From Paenibacillus tepidiphilus (GTDB lineage: Bacteria; Bacillota; Bacilli; Paenibacillales; Paenibacillaceae): a stretch of DNA of 64,000 nt. Each line of letters begins with the position of its first letter. The first letter of the stretch is position 1. The DNA is taken from contig NZ_VWRQ01000018.1 of NCBI RefSeq assembly GCF_008635795.1, forward strand, positions 91,855 through 155,854, in the 5' to 3' direction. The position numbers and the translations under genes are program-made. Under the pieces are notes generated by a model that was not told the origin of the DNA, did not search any database, and saw nothing but the letters and a program-made list of their open reading frames with translations. Shown one piece after another: positions 20,001 to 29,800 of this stretch.

Positions 20001-22024
20001 ACCGGCTGAAGGCCCTGTCGCTGGAGCACGGGGCAACGTTGTACATGACGATGCTTGCCGTGTACAGCGCACTGCTTCACATCTATACAGGACAAGAGGA
20101 GGTGGTGATCGGATCGTTAATCGCGGGGCGCCGTTACCAGGGTTCCGAGCAGATGATCGGCCTGTTTACGAATTATTTGCCGATCCGCAGCTCTCCGGCT
20201 GGCACCCTCCGGTTCAAGGATCTGCTCAAAGCGGTGGTCAGGCAGACGGTCGAAGCTTACGACCATCAGGATTACCCGTTCGAGAAAATGGTCGATCTGT
20301 TGAAGCGCAAGCGGGATCTGTCCCGAAACCCGATCTTCGATACCATGCTGATCCTGCATAACCAGGGAACCCGGAATCAAAGGTTCGAACTGGACTCTAT
20401 CCTGATCGAAATGATGGACTGGGAGAGAACGACCTGTACCCTGGATTTGAAGCTCGATCTGTTTCAAGGCTCGCAGGGTGAGCTGAATTGTTCTTTTGAA
20501 TTCTATACACGCCTGTTTCGCAAGGAGTCGATTGTCCAATTTGCCAAGCACTTCCTGTCTCTGGTGGAGCAGATCGCGGACGATCCGGAGCGCAGACTGT
20601 CAGAATACCGGATTCTCACTCTCCAGGAGGCAGCAGTCATCGAGCGCAAAAGAAAAGTGAAGCAGGGACAATTCCAGCTCCCGCCGCTGGAGAGGGTGAA
20701 GTCTACGGGGCACAGTCCATTATCCTTCCGGCAAAGGCAGATTGTCCGCAGCAGGGAGACGATGAACAATCTTGTTGTCCATGCCCTGCTCCAGGGGGAG
20801 GTTCAGCAGGAGGTGCTTGCCAGGGCACTGGAAGTATTTCACCGGGAGACGCCAGATGCCAGAATCGTACTGCTGGAAGATGAGAGGGGACATGGGCAGG
20901 CTGTTCTGGAGTCAAGTGCCCCCGGGCCCGTTATATCGCCTCTTCCGGAAGATAGGAACGGTGAGCAGCCCATTTCGGCGCTGCTGCTGGAGGAAACGCG
21001 TCACCGCTTTGAGTTGTCCAGAGGTCCGCTATACCGGATAAATATGCTCCAGGACAGTAAGGATCTAAACCATATCATCTTAACGGTTCACCCGTTCATT
21101 GCAGAATGCCTGGATGTAAGCAGAATGCTTACTGACATCCTCCGGAGCTACCGGGAATTAATAGAAGAGCTGACGGCCCAGCAGCCGCTGAAGCTGCCGA
21201 AAGCGAACAATCCGGGCGCAGCCGATGTTAAGGAAGCGGCGTATGCCTTGAGCTTTGCAAGCTGGCAGCAGCGTCTGCTGAATGAAGGTTATCTGGAGCC
21301 GCAGCGAACGTATTGGACTGGAGCGCTGAGGCAGCCCCTGCCGCGGCTTGAATTCAGACTGAAGCGCGGCGGGCCGGATCAAGCCGGTGCCGGAATTCCA
21401 TGGCACCATACCGGCATCACCCTGCCTCACCAGACAATAGATCTTCTTCACCGTTTCGCTGCTCCTTATGATGCCGATGTAACAGAGCTGCTGCTGTCCT
21501 GTTATATCATGCTGCTCCGGCAGCTTACCCAGGCAGAGGAGATATTGGTAGGCACTGTGATGAACGGAAGCGTCCGGTCAAGTGAGAGCGGATTACCCTT
21601 TAACTACCAGCCTCTGATTCCGCTGCGGCTGTCGCTGCAGCAGAGCACTTCCTTCGGCGCGCTGCTTGAGCTGGTCAAGCAGGAGATTGAAGCGGGAAGA
21701 TCATCCATGCTATATCCCTATGATCTCCAGCTGGTTAACGCCGGGAGGACACCTGAATTCAAGGAAGCCTTGTATCAGGTGCTATTTTCGGAAGAAGAAT
21801 GGCCCTTGACGCCTGAGGGTGTCCACCTCCCGGAATTTCATCAGTATATGCCGGAAGAAGCGCTTCTTAAGCTGGCAGTGGCCAGAAGTGATCAGGGGTT
21901 GCACTGTACGTTCTATTGGGACGATTCCCGTCTGGAAGCAGGCTATGTCCGTTCCATGGCACAAAGATACCAAAAAATACTAGAAACGCTTGTTCAGAGC
22001 GTTACTAATCCCAAGGAGGAATAA
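17048..22024 (+). CDS. Hybrid PKS-NRPS synthetase: docking, KS, ACP, C, degenerate C
   Basis: A 1658-residue protein. The first 35 residues look like an N-terminal docking element. The KS (about 38-455) has TACSSS with Cys203, HGTGTRIGDP and NIGHLDSASG. AT and reductive domains are absent, so its C2 unit should stay a beta-ketone. The ACP (653-717) has GGDSL. An Ala/Glu-rich linker precedes an intact C domain (754 on; HHIISDG at 886-892). A second, full-length C-like domain (about 1222-1655) is degenerate: the active site reads H1348-P-F-I-A-E-C, so the catalytic second His is Pro, the Asp is Glu and the Gly is Cys. This domain cannot be a normal amide synthase and may be a structural or recruitment domain like the X domain of glycopeptide NRPSs. 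It ends just before the aminotransferase and B12 radical SAM genes. Confidence 0.9.
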   Translation: MSNPFIESILQLVAKDELSEDNAYSLIKAHQSAAGDLSKDIAIIGISCRFPQAGNKEEFWHNVASGVNGIRPFPAGRMESIRPFLGEDDSGGPYYQAGYLDDIDTFDAEFFNILPGEAQYMDPQQRIFMETGYEAIEDAGYGGERIRNADTGVYVGFSEARYKDMVSEEVPAAFVGNFPPVVASRLSYALNLSGPAVSIATACSSSLVALHLACEGLHAGDCSMALVGGVAIGPLPAKLENGGGLGITSSEGKSRSFDAGANGTAWGEGCGAVLIKPLKQAEADGDYIYAVIKGSAINQDGTSNGIASPNALAQEEVLVKAWTRAGIDPLTISYIEAHGTGTRIGDPIEIKGLTNAFRRFSPKYHFCGVGSVKSNIGHLDSASGMAGLIKTVMALQKRLMPPSIHFAEPNPLMSLQRSPVYINTRLKEWSAPAGQPLRAGVSSFGLSGTNCHVVVEEYRRRQAVRRPPLRPVQIFALSARNEASLRRLIGKYIEFISGIDAAADLEEICAVLSTGREHHACRLAIPAADPEMLLHKLRQAYRACGPQDWLALRQEGVYSSLCPPGHPLRAEDSDDEPAALARAYAQGGSVQWPEYYPQASYAKRPLPTYAWERTRYWAEAPARRPGRRKQEDVRGTTEVRLSDGGGSTPTESEHRLARLWGKVLGLERLDVNDDFFLLGGDSLLATDLINRIKGEFGAGVTMAQFFQFPSIRGLAGLLPAAAEEAAAAAAPQEAAEAAASEEAATAAASGQAREFYPLSHAQRRQFVLNQLAGQSLNYNMPGAAVITGPVDVQRFKDTFAELIRRHESFRTVFDVTEDEIVQRILPDADFRVQYEAEAREVSPEDILRSFIRPFQLEEAPLLRVGLFRLRAPEGGGERHLFLFDMHHIISDGVSMELLLKEFSALYLGNALPALKSQYKDYVLWQSAQMHSDVMRRQEAYWSRILAEDDHGQLPVLDMPHDFPRPPIMTFEGDVYSVTIPSGQVDRLKALSLEHGATLYMTMLAVYSALLHIYTGQEEVVIGSLIAGRRYQGSEQMIGLFTNYLPIRSSPAGTLRFKDLLKAVVRQTVEAYDHQDYPFEKMVDLLKRKRDLSRNPIFDTMLILHNQGTRNQRFELDSILIEMMDWERTTCTLDLKLDLFQGSQGELNCSFEFYTRLFRKESIVQFAKHFLSLVEQIADDPERRLSEYRILTLQEAAVIERKRKVKQGQFQLPPLERVKSTGHSPLSFRQRQIVRSRETMNNLVVHALLQGEVQQEVLARALEVFHRETPDARIVLLEDERGHGQAVLESSAPGPVISPLPEDRNGEQPISALLLEETRHRFELSRGPLYRINMLQDSKDLNHIILTVHPFIAECLDVSRMLTDILRSYRELIEELTAQQPLKLPKANNPGAADVKEAAYALSFASWQQRLLNEGYLEPQRTYWTGALRQPLPRLEFRLKRGGPDQAGAGIPWHHTGITLPHQTIDLLHRFAAPYDADVTELLLSCYIMLLRQLTQAEEILVGTVMNGSVRSSESGLPFNYQPLIPLRLSLQQSTSFGALLELVKQEIEAGRSSMLYPYDLQLVNAGRTPEFKEALYQVLFSEEEWPLTPEGVHLPEFHQYMPEEALLKLAVARSDQGLHCTFYWDDSRLEAGYVRSMAQRYQKILETLVQSVTNPKEE
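22013..22019 (+). promoter_or_regulatory. Perfect Shine-Dalgarno before the aminotransferase
   Basis: AAGGAGG lies 8 nt before the ATG at 22028 and sets that start. It is stronger than the sites of the overlapping synthetase genes, consistent with a discrete enzyme needed at its own level. Confidence 0.75.
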
Positions 22025-22027
22025 GTA

Positions 22028-23206
22028 ATGATGGAAATGAGATCGCCGATTGAATTTCATGACAACCGGTTCTTAATGTTTGTGCTGGACCAGATGGCCA
22101 ATGACTTTGAGCAGGAAGGGGTCGACGATGTCATTCGGATGACCTTGGGGAAATCGGAGCTGCCGCTGCATCCCGAGATCATCGGAGCTATGAAGGATGC
22201 GCTGGATACTTTTGAGAAAAGCACGCTGGTATTTCCCGGAGGTCTGCCTGAATTAAGAGAAGCCCTGGCCGAGGATTACAAGAAGAACTACGATCTTGAC
22301 ATTAAGCCGAGCAACATTGTGATCAATGTGGGAACCAGCGCCTTGTTCCGGAATCTGTTCTATCTTCTGGCCAAGGAAGGCGATGAGGTGCTGCTGCCGC
22401 TCCCTTACTATTCGCTCTATCATTTCTGCGCCCAGCTGGTTGGGGCCAAGGTGCGCTACTACAACATAGATCTCGATACTCTGTCACTGGATATGGACTC
22501 CTTCAAGGCCAACTTCACGGATAAAACCAAAATCGTGGTCATTAACTCACCGGGCAATCCGCTCGGCAACATTCTGACCCCGGAAGAGCTGTATGCGATT
22601 GACGAGATTATCGACGGCAGAGCAGTCGTCATCAACGATGAGATCTACGCCAGTGTGTGCTTTGATAAACGCAGCACTTCGGTGTTGGAACTGAAGGATA
22701 CCAAGTCGATGTTCATCACGACCAATGCGTTCTCCAAAGGCTACAGAATGTACAGCCGTCGCGTAGGCTACTGCATCGTTCCGGATGAACTGGTAACCCC
22801 GCTGACCGTTATTCAGCATCATACGCTGCTTACAACCGATCCGGTGGTGCAATACGGCGCACTGGAAGCCTTGCAGCATCCGGAGGAAATCGAGCAGCTG
22901 GTGGGGCTGTACCGGGACCGCCGGGATTATACGGTGGAGCAATTCGAGAAGGTTCCGCTCGTCAAAGCCATTCCGGCGCAGGGCAGCTTCTATTTCACCT
23001 TGAATTGCCAGGATTATATGAAGGAGCACGGACTGTCTACCAGCCTGGAGCTGGCAGAGGAGATTATGAAATACAAACATGTGGCCACCGTTCCGGGTTC
23101 CGACTTCGGTCTGCCGAATACGCTGCGTCTCTCGTATTCCAACAGCCGCTACCACGAAGGGATTGACCGGCTGGTAGATTTCTTTACGAATAAAGCAACG
23201 GGATGA
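22028..23206 (+). CDS. PLP-dependent aminotransferase (class I/II fold)
   Basis: A 392-residue fold-type I aminotransferase. It has the N-terminal glycine-rich segment (FPGGLPELREAL), the NSPGNPLG motif with the cofactor-contacting Asn, an INDEIYAS strand with the PLP-pyridine Asp, the Schiff-base lysine in TNAFSKGYRM, and the downstream RRVGY segment whose Arg typically holds PLP phosphate. Two roles are possible: it may aminate the ketone left by the reductase-less KS-ACP module encoded just upstream, or it may make an unusual amino acid for the noncanonical A domains downstream. It overlaps the following radical SAM gene (ATGATG across the stop), so the two are translationally coupled and probably act on related intermediates. 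A primary-metabolism aspartate/aromatic aminotransferase is unlikely given the position. Confidence 0.88.
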   Translation: MMEMRSPIEFHDNRFLMFVLDQMANDFEQEGVDDVIRMTLGKSELPLHPEIIGAMKDALDTFEKSTLVFPGGLPELREALAEDYKKNYDLDIKPSNIVINVGTSALFRNLFYLLAKEGDEVLLPLPYYSLYHFCAQLVGAKVRYYNIDLDTLSLDMDSFKANFTDKTKIVVINSPGNPLGNILTPEELYAIDEIIDGRAVVINDEIYASVCFDKRSTSVLELKDTKSMFITTNAFSKGYRMYSRRVGYCIVPDELVTPLTVIQHHTLLTTDPVVQYGALEALQHPEEIEQLVGLYRDRRDYTVEQFEKVPLVKAIPAQGSFYFTLNCQDYMKEHGLSTSLELAEEIMKYKHVATVPGSDFGLPNTLRLSYSNSRYHEGIDRLVDFFTNKATG

Positions 23207-24786
23207 TGAAGGTTCTATTCGTTAATCTGTATCCCTCCGACAGCGAGCGCGGGTATTTATTGTCTTCCTACGTTCTCAAAGGATATCTGGAAGCTTACAG
23301 TGTGCAGCCGGAAGATCTCGATGTTGAAGTGAGCAATTATTCTACGGATGGTGATGCATCGCTGATTGCCCGCGACATCATTCAAAGCCGTGCCGATGTG
23401 GTCGGATTCAGCTGCTATGTATGGAATGTCGAGAAGATCGGCGCGCTGCTGAAGCATCTCAAGCCCAGGACAGATGCTTGTTATGTGCTGGGCGGACCGG
23501 AAATTTCGCTGGATTGGATCGGCAGGCGTTCCCGGCAATTCCCAGCGGATTATTATGTCATCGGGCCCGGAGAGAGAATACTCCTGCAGCTTGTCGACTA
23601 TTTGCGGGAACTTCGGAGCGAGGTGCCGGCCGGTGCGGCCTTCTGGTCCGGCGGGGCTCTGCAATATACGGAGCCTCCCCTGGAGGACCAGATTGCCGAG
23701 CTGGATGAGATTCCCTCTATTTATCTGAATGATGTAATTGAGAACGATCTGTATGAAGGCCAGGAGGCTTATCTGGAGACTCAGCGCGGCTGCCGGTACC
23801 GCTGCAAGTACTGCGTATACCACAAGAATCTCGACAAGGTGTATTCCTTTTCGCTGGACCGGGTATTCCGGGAGCTCCGTCATTTAATTGAAGAGAAGCA
23901 GGTTCTCTCTTTGCGTATTTTTGATTCGATCTTTACGAATGACCTGGAAAGAGCGAAGGCCATCATCCGTTATCTGATCCAGCTGAAGGAGCAGGGAGTT
24001 CAGCTGCCTTATCTGCTCTACTGGGAGCTGATGTACAACGGGGTCGACGAGGAATTTTTCCAGCTTACCGCCGAGCTGAAGTACAGGCAGAATATTCTGA
24101 ATACCTACAAGCCGCATTTTGCCGATGTCGCGCAGCATTACTCAAGCCTGCTGGAGGATTACACGGTCATCAATTGCATCGGGCTGCAATCGCTCAACAA
24201 GGAGTCGCTGCGGGCCGTTCACCGGCTGGGAGTGAACCCGCGGAAGCTGGATCAATTCATGAGTCATGCCCGGCAGTATAATGTTGTGCTGAAGGTCGAC
24301 CTGATTTTGGGGCTTCCTTTTGAAACCTATGCGTCTTACCTGGAGGGTCTCAATACTATATTGCCTTATTTCGAGGAAACGGATCATATTCTGAATATTC
24401 ACCGGCTGCAAATATTGCCCGGCTCGGAGATGGAAGAGGTGTGCAGGCGCTATGAAGTGGAGTATTCCCAGACGGCTCCCCATTACGTCCATCAGACCCG
24501 GGAGTTCTCCGGGGAGCAGCTTATCCGGGCCTCGGCGCTGACAGCGGTGCTGTTCAGGGTGCTGAACTCTACCCTTCGGCCTTATCTGTACCGGGCGGTA
24601 AAAGCGAGCGGGCTATCCTATACTCATTTGATCGAGCAATTGTATGCAGAAATACTGCAGGCCGAGGAACTGAGCGCAACGCTTATTGCCGGCGGTGAAG
24701 TCAACGATATGTATTGGAATGAACAGGTCTTTCAGGATTTGCCTTCCGGATGGCTGATTTCAAGATTTGAAAACTATGTAAAGTAG
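23203..24786 (+). CDS. B12-binding-type radical SAM enzyme
   Basis: A 527-residue protein. The first 160 residues form a B12-binding-like Rossmann domain (KVLFVNLYPSDSERGY, then LGGPEISL and VIGPGER). A radical SAM domain follows, with C197-x3-C201-x2-C204 in GCRYRCKYC. The C-terminal third resembles the DUF4080-type tail of such enzymes. I do not see the DxHxxG lower-ligand His, so cobalamin, if bound, would be base-off. Members of this architecture usually methylate unactivated carbon, though some catalyse rearrangements or cyclisations. It is coupled to the aminotransferase by a 4-nt overlap and lies 9 nt before the A-T protein, which points to tailoring of a carrier-bound intermediate or of the amino acid activated there. 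The N-terminus may begin at either ATG of the ATGATG. Confidence 0.85.
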   Translation: MMKVLFVNLYPSDSERGYLLSSYVLKGYLEAYSVQPEDLDVEVSNYSTDGDASLIARDIIQSRADVVGFSCYVWNVEKIGALLKHLKPRTDACYVLGGPEISLDWIGRRSRQFPADYYVIGPGERILLQLVDYLRELRSEVPAGAAFWSGGALQYTEPPLEDQIAELDEIPSIYLNDVIENDLYEGQEAYLETQRGCRYRCKYCVYHKNLDKVYSFSLDRVFRELRHLIEEKQVLSLRIFDSIFTNDLERAKAIIRYLIQLKEQGVQLPYLLYWELMYNGVDEEFFQLTAELKYRQNILNTYKPHFADVAQHYSSLLEDYTVINCIGLQSLNKESLRAVHRLGVNPRKLDQFMSHARQYNVVLKVDLILGLPFETYASYLEGLNTILPYFEETDHILNIHRLQILPGSEMEEVCRRYEVEYSQTAPHYVHQTREFSGEQLIRASALTAVLFRVLNSTLRPYLYRAVKASGLSYTHLIEQLYAEILQAEELSATLIAGGEVNDMYWNEQVFQDLPSGWLISRFENYVK

Positions 24787-24795
24787 GGAATGCCT

Positions 24796-26832
24796 ATGGA
24801 TTTCTTTTCATTTGATATTTTATCCGATGACGAAGAACGGGTCATTGCGGAGCTTAACCAGACCGGGAAAGCGTATCCGGCACAAGCAACGATTCACGGT
24901 GTGATCTCGGCCCGGGCTGCGGCTTCTCCGGAGCAGACTGCCATTATCGAGCAGAACGGGCGCCTGACCTACAGGCAATTAGATGAGCAGTCCAACCGGC
25001 TGGCCGCGCTGCTGGCCCAAGCTGGCGCAGTGCCCAATTCCTTGATCGCTATAGCAGCCGGACGCAGCACGGCACTCGTCACCTCCGTCCTTGGTATTCT
25101 GAAGGCGGGCGCGGCTTATATGCCCATTGATCCGGATTACCCGAAGAAACGGATACGTTATATGCTTCATGACAGTGCCTGCCGCATTCTGGTGACGGAA
25201 GCCGCCATTCTGCAGAGCCTGCGGGACGATCTGCCCGAAAGCATAGAGACGATCATCTGTCTGGATGAAACGGAAGATGCTCCCGATGCGTTGACGGTCC
25301 TTCAACAAAAGGATATCGAGCAGATGCCGGTTCATGGATGGGCCAATGTCAATTCGGAAGATGATCTGGCATACGTCATTTATACCTCTGGCTCAACAGG
25401 GGAACCGAAGGGCGTTATGATTACGCACCGGGCGGTGCTGAATACCTTGTTCTGGCTGCAGGATGCCTTTGCATTAACGGAGCAGGATGTGATTGCCCAA
25501 AAGACGTCGGCCAGCTTCACGGATTCGGTCTGGGAGTTCTTCTGGCCGCTTATGGTTGGTGCACAGCTCAGCATTATTCCGGCCGATGCGGTGAAAGATC
25601 CGCTGCGGCTGTATAGCCAGCTCAAGGCTGACCGGGTAAGCGTTACGCAGTTCGTGCCGGCACAGATGAGTCTGTTTCTGGATGTGGTCAAAGGGGAGCA
25701 GGATGCCTCGTTGCCGCAGCTGAAGTGGGTATTTAACGGCGGGGAGGCCCTGCCCGTTAACATTGCGCGGGAATGGTACGGTGTATTTGGACAGGCCCAT
25801 ATTGCCAATATTTACGGCATGACCGAGTCGGCAATCTATGCTACGGAATATATTCTTGACGGGCCGCCCGATGACGGCACATTAAGCATTCCGCTCGGCA
25901 GACCGATCGCCAATGCCCATGTCTATATTATGGACGGGCAGGGACAGCATTGCCCCTTCGATGTCAAGGGGGAAATCTGCATCGGAGGTCCGGGAATCGC
26001 CGCAGGCTATTGGAACAAAGCAGAATTAACGCAGAAAGCTTTTATGAAGCATCCCGGTACCGGTGAAAGACTGTATTGCACGGGAGACCTGGGCTTGCTG
26101 AGACCGGATGGCGTGCTGGAATATCTGGGGAGAAAGGATGACCAGGTTCAGGTACGGGGGTACCGCGTGGAATTAAAGGAAGTGGAACGTGCGGTCTCCG
26201 GCTTCCGGCTGATTAAAGAAAATGCAGTGATCTCCAGGCCGGACAGCGCCGGATCTAACGAGCTGCTGTGTTATTTCACTACCCATGAGAAGGGCATTGA
26301 CGTTGATGAGCTGGCCGAGCATATGCGCGAGCTCTTGCCTAACTATATGATTCCTGTGTATTTCATGGAGCTCAATGAAATGCCGTTAACCCCCAACGGA
26401 AAGATCGACCGCAGAAAGCTCCCCGAGGTGCAAAGCAAGGTTAGCCGGACCGGAGAGTATGTGGCTCCGAGAAATGCAATGGAGCAGGCTTTAGTGAAGA
26501 TATGGGCGGACATTCTGCGCGCCAGCGAAGAAGAGATCGGAATTCATGACAGCTTTCTGGAAATCGGCGGGAACTCCATCTCCATCGTCAGGCTGCACCG
26601 CAAGATCAGGCAGACCTTGGGGATCGAGATCACGGTGGCGGAGTTATTCTCTTATCCGACGATTGCGTTATGGATGGACCATTATGATAACCGGGGCAAC
26701 AGCAAGGATACAGGCGGAGATGAGGAGGAGCAGTTAACGCGGGACCTCATGGAGCTGCTGGATCAGGTTGAAGAAGGCACCATTGACGTCGGCCACTCTG
26801 TCGAAGCATTCGACAAACTCCAGGGGGGATAA
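24796..26832 (+). CDS. NRPS A-T didomain with beta-amino-acid-like pocket
   Basis: The start at 24796 fits AGGGA 6 nt upstream better than the ATG at 24790. The 678-residue protein has an A domain (YTSGSTGEPKG, YGMTES, YCTGD, NGKIDR) and a T domain (EIGGNSIS). Pocket residues by alignment to GrsA read T-D-W-Q-F-G-I-I-Y-K. Asp235, which binds the alpha-amino group in ordinary A domains, is Thr, and an Asp sits at 236 followed by Trp239. This resembles the beta-alanine code (VDW...), suggesting a beta-amino acid or another substrate with a displaced amine. The same ten residues occur in the first A domain of the synthetase at 32542. There is no own C domain, so condensation must come from the C domains ending the protein at 17048. 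The tail (LLDQVEEGTIDVGHS...) looks like a docking peptide for the next KS protein. Confidence 0.9.
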   Translation: MDFFSFDILSDDEERVIAELNQTGKAYPAQATIHGVISARAAASPEQTAIIEQNGRLTYRQLDEQSNRLAALLAQAGAVPNSLIAIAAGRSTALVTSVLGILKAGAAYMPIDPDYPKKRIRYMLHDSACRILVTEAAILQSLRDDLPESIETIICLDETEDAPDALTVLQQKDIEQMPVHGWANVNSEDDLAYVIYTSGSTGEPKGVMITHRAVLNTLFWLQDAFALTEQDVIAQKTSASFTDSVWEFFWPLMVGAQLSIIPADAVKDPLRLYSQLKADRVSVTQFVPAQMSLFLDVVKGEQDASLPQLKWVFNGGEALPVNIAREWYGVFGQAHIANIYGMTESAIYATEYILDGPPDDGTLSIPLGRPIANAHVYIMDGQGQHCPFDVKGEICIGGPGIAAGYWNKAELTQKAFMKHPGTGERLYCTGDLGLLRPDGVLEYLGRKDDQVQVRGYRVELKEVERAVSGFRLIKENAVISRPDSAGSNELLCYFTTHEKGIDVDELAEHMRELLPNYMIPVYFMELNEMPLTPNGKIDRRKLPEVQSKVSRTGEYVAPRNAMEQALVKIWADILRASEEEIGIHDSFLEIGGNSISIVRLHRKIRQTLGIEITVAELFSYPTIALWMDHYDNRGNSKDTGGDEEEQLTRDLMELLDQVEEGTIDVGHSVEAFDKLQGG

Positions 26833-26834
26833 AG

Positions 26835-29800
26835 ATGAAGCTGGTCAAGAACTATATATTGTCCCAGGTCGCAGCCAGAAGCCTGTCCAAATCCGAGGCC
26901 CTTCCTCTGTTAAAAGAATTGTCCGACCAAGAGGGCAAATCGTCCAGGATGGAGGATATTGCGGTCATCGGCATGGCCTGCCGGCTGCCGCAAGCCGGCG
27001 GACTGGAGGAATTCTGGAGCAACCTGATCCATGGTGTAGACAGTATTGGCGATTTCCCGGACAGCCGCAAGCAGGATGTTGACCGTCCCATCCGGGATTA
27101 TTTCAAGAACAAGCGCAATGCACCGGAGATCAAATACCGCCGCGGTGCCTACCTGGACCGGATTGATCTGTTCGATGCCGAATTTTTTAATATTACACCG
27201 GCGGAAGCCCGCTGCATGGACCCGCTGCAGCGGATTTTTCTGGAGGTGTCCTGGGAGGCGCTGGAGGATGCGGGGTATGCCGAGAAGGAGCTGAACGGCT
27301 CCAGAACCGGAGTGTACGTCGGGGATACGGATGCCGACTATCTCAAGCTGATTCAGGAGATGGAGCCCTATGCCTTGCCCGGCAACACCATATCCATTGT
27401 CGCCAGCCGGCTTGCTTACCTTCTGAATCTGGCCAGCGGAAGCCATCTGATCGACACGGCTTGCTCGGCTTCCCTGGCGGCGGTGCATCATGCCATCAAG
27501 GGCCTGCTCACGGACGATTGCGAAATGGCGCTGGCAGGAGGACTCAATCTGACCTTGTTCCCGATTGATGAAGGCCTTGCCGATATTGGCATCGCCTCCT
27601 CCGACTATAAGGCCCGTACCTTTGATGCGGACGCCAACGGAACCGTCTGGGGTGAAGGCTTCTGTGCAGTGGTGCTGAAGAAGCTGAAGCACGCCAAGCG
27701 GGACCGGGATCATATTTATGCCGTCATCAAAGGCAGCGCGATGAACTCGGACGGCAAATCGAACGGGATTACGGCACCCAGCGCCCGGGCCCAGTCCGAA
27801 CTGATCAAAGCAGCGTGGCGCAATGCGGGCATCCCGCTGGAGACGATGACCTATCTGGAAGCCCACGGCACAGGAACAAGGCTCGGCGACCCGATTGAAA
27901 TTCAAGGGATTACCGGCGCGATCCGCAGCTCGACGGACCATCAGCAGTTTTGCGCACTGGGAGCGGTCAAGACCAATATCGGCCATTTGGATACGGCGGC
28001 GGGATTGGCCGGGTTTATTAAGACGGTGCTGGCCTTGAAGCATCAGGCGATTCCGGCAACGCTGCATTTTCACGATCCCAATCCCCATATCGACTTCATG
28101 AATTCTCCGGTATTTGTCAATACCGAGTTGATGCCCTGGACAACCGGCAATGGGGTACCGCGCAGAGCAGGGGTTAGCGCCTTCGGCCTGGCGGGGACGA
28201 ACTGCCATGTGGTACTGGAGGAATATAAGGAAGAAGCCCGTTCTGCCGGAAGTATACCGGATGGGCCGGAGCCAGGTATATTCACCCTGTCGGCCAAGAG
28301 CCGGAGCTCCTTTGATACCCTGCTGGACCGTTTTATCCGCTACCTTCCGGATACTCCGCATACGCTGCGGGACATCTGCTTCACCAGCAATACGGGACGC
28401 GGGCATTATGCTTACCGGCTTGCAGTGGCTGCAGCTTCCCTGGACGAACTGCTTGGCAAGCTGCTGTTGCTGCGGGATACGGCAGACATTGGCCGCGCTT
28501 CTCTGCAAGCGGAAGGAATTTATTATGCTTATCTGCAGCAACGGGAGCACAAGCTCTTCAAGCCGGAGCCTCACTCCGATGTAAACATGCTGCTGAATGA
28601 ATACGCGCGCGGCAGCGAGATCCAGTGGGAGGAATGGTACGGCAAGCATCCGGGAAGCCGGGTGCCGATTCCGGTATATCCGTTCTCCGGCAAACGGCAT
28701 TGGATCAACTATATTCCGGAGCAAGAGCCCGTCTCCATACCGCAGCAGCCGGCGGGCAGAAATACGGACGATTGCTTCTATGCACTCGAATGGGTGCCCA
28801 AGGAGCTGGATGGCACCAAGGCAGTTTCGCTGTCCGCCGGACAAGCCTGGCTGTTGTTGACTGATGATACAGGCGTGGGTGTGTTCTTGTTCGACCAGAT
28901 GAAGCAGGCGGGCTTGCGGCCTGTTCTCGTAGAAGCGGACGATTCCTTTGCCAAGGTACAGGAGGATCTATATAAGCTGTGCCCTGATAACCCGGCGCAT
29001 TTCGAACAGCTTATTCAGGCGGTGACGGATGGCGGGCAGAAGCCGGTTGCCGGAGTTGTACATCTGTGGACCTGTACGGAAATCCGCAGCGGAATGCGGA
29101 ATGCAGCGATGCTGCGCGAGAGCCAAATCAGGGGGGCGGAGAGTCTGCTCCATCTGTTAAAGGGCTTTAAAGCGCAGAATATCGCCCTTCCGCACGAGAT
29201 TAAAGCTGTCTCCAATTACGCTCACCTGGTCACCCCGGAGGACGGATACATTTTCCCGGAGAAAGCGCCCATGTGGGGTTTGATGAAGGTGGTATCCCAG
29301 GAATATATTCAGTGCCGCTGCAGTTGTATGGATGTGGAGACCATCGGGCGCAAAAGCAACGATGTAGCTCTGGAGATCATGCAGGAGCTGAGGCATACAG
29401 AATCAGCGGAGGACCACGGCTCCGCTTGGCGCAGCGGTAAACGGTATATTCAGCAGCTGTGCAGGATGAATGTGCAATGCCTCCCGAAGCGGGAGATCCG
29501 CCTGAGAGAGAAGGGCGTCTATCTGATTGCCGGCGGGGCAGGAGCTGCAGGACTGGAAACCTGCAGATATCTGGCCGGGAAGACCCGGGCCAGGCTCGTC
29601 ATCGTCAACCGTACGCCATTGCCGGATCGGCAGGAATGGGAGCGGCTGGCGGGCTATGGCGCCCATACCCCCGTGTCCAGGCGGATTGCCGAGCTGCTGC
29701 GCCTGGAGGAGCTGGGTGCCGAGGTTCATTATTATGCGGCCGATATTACGGATCTGGCCGCGATGAAGGCGGTAATGGCGGATGTAGAGACCCGCGTCGG

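Noticed and set aside
26910..28844. A 644-codon minus-strand frame opposite the KS of the 26835 protein
   Set aside because: Composition-driven shadow; no recognisable domain, and the plus-strand KS is complete.
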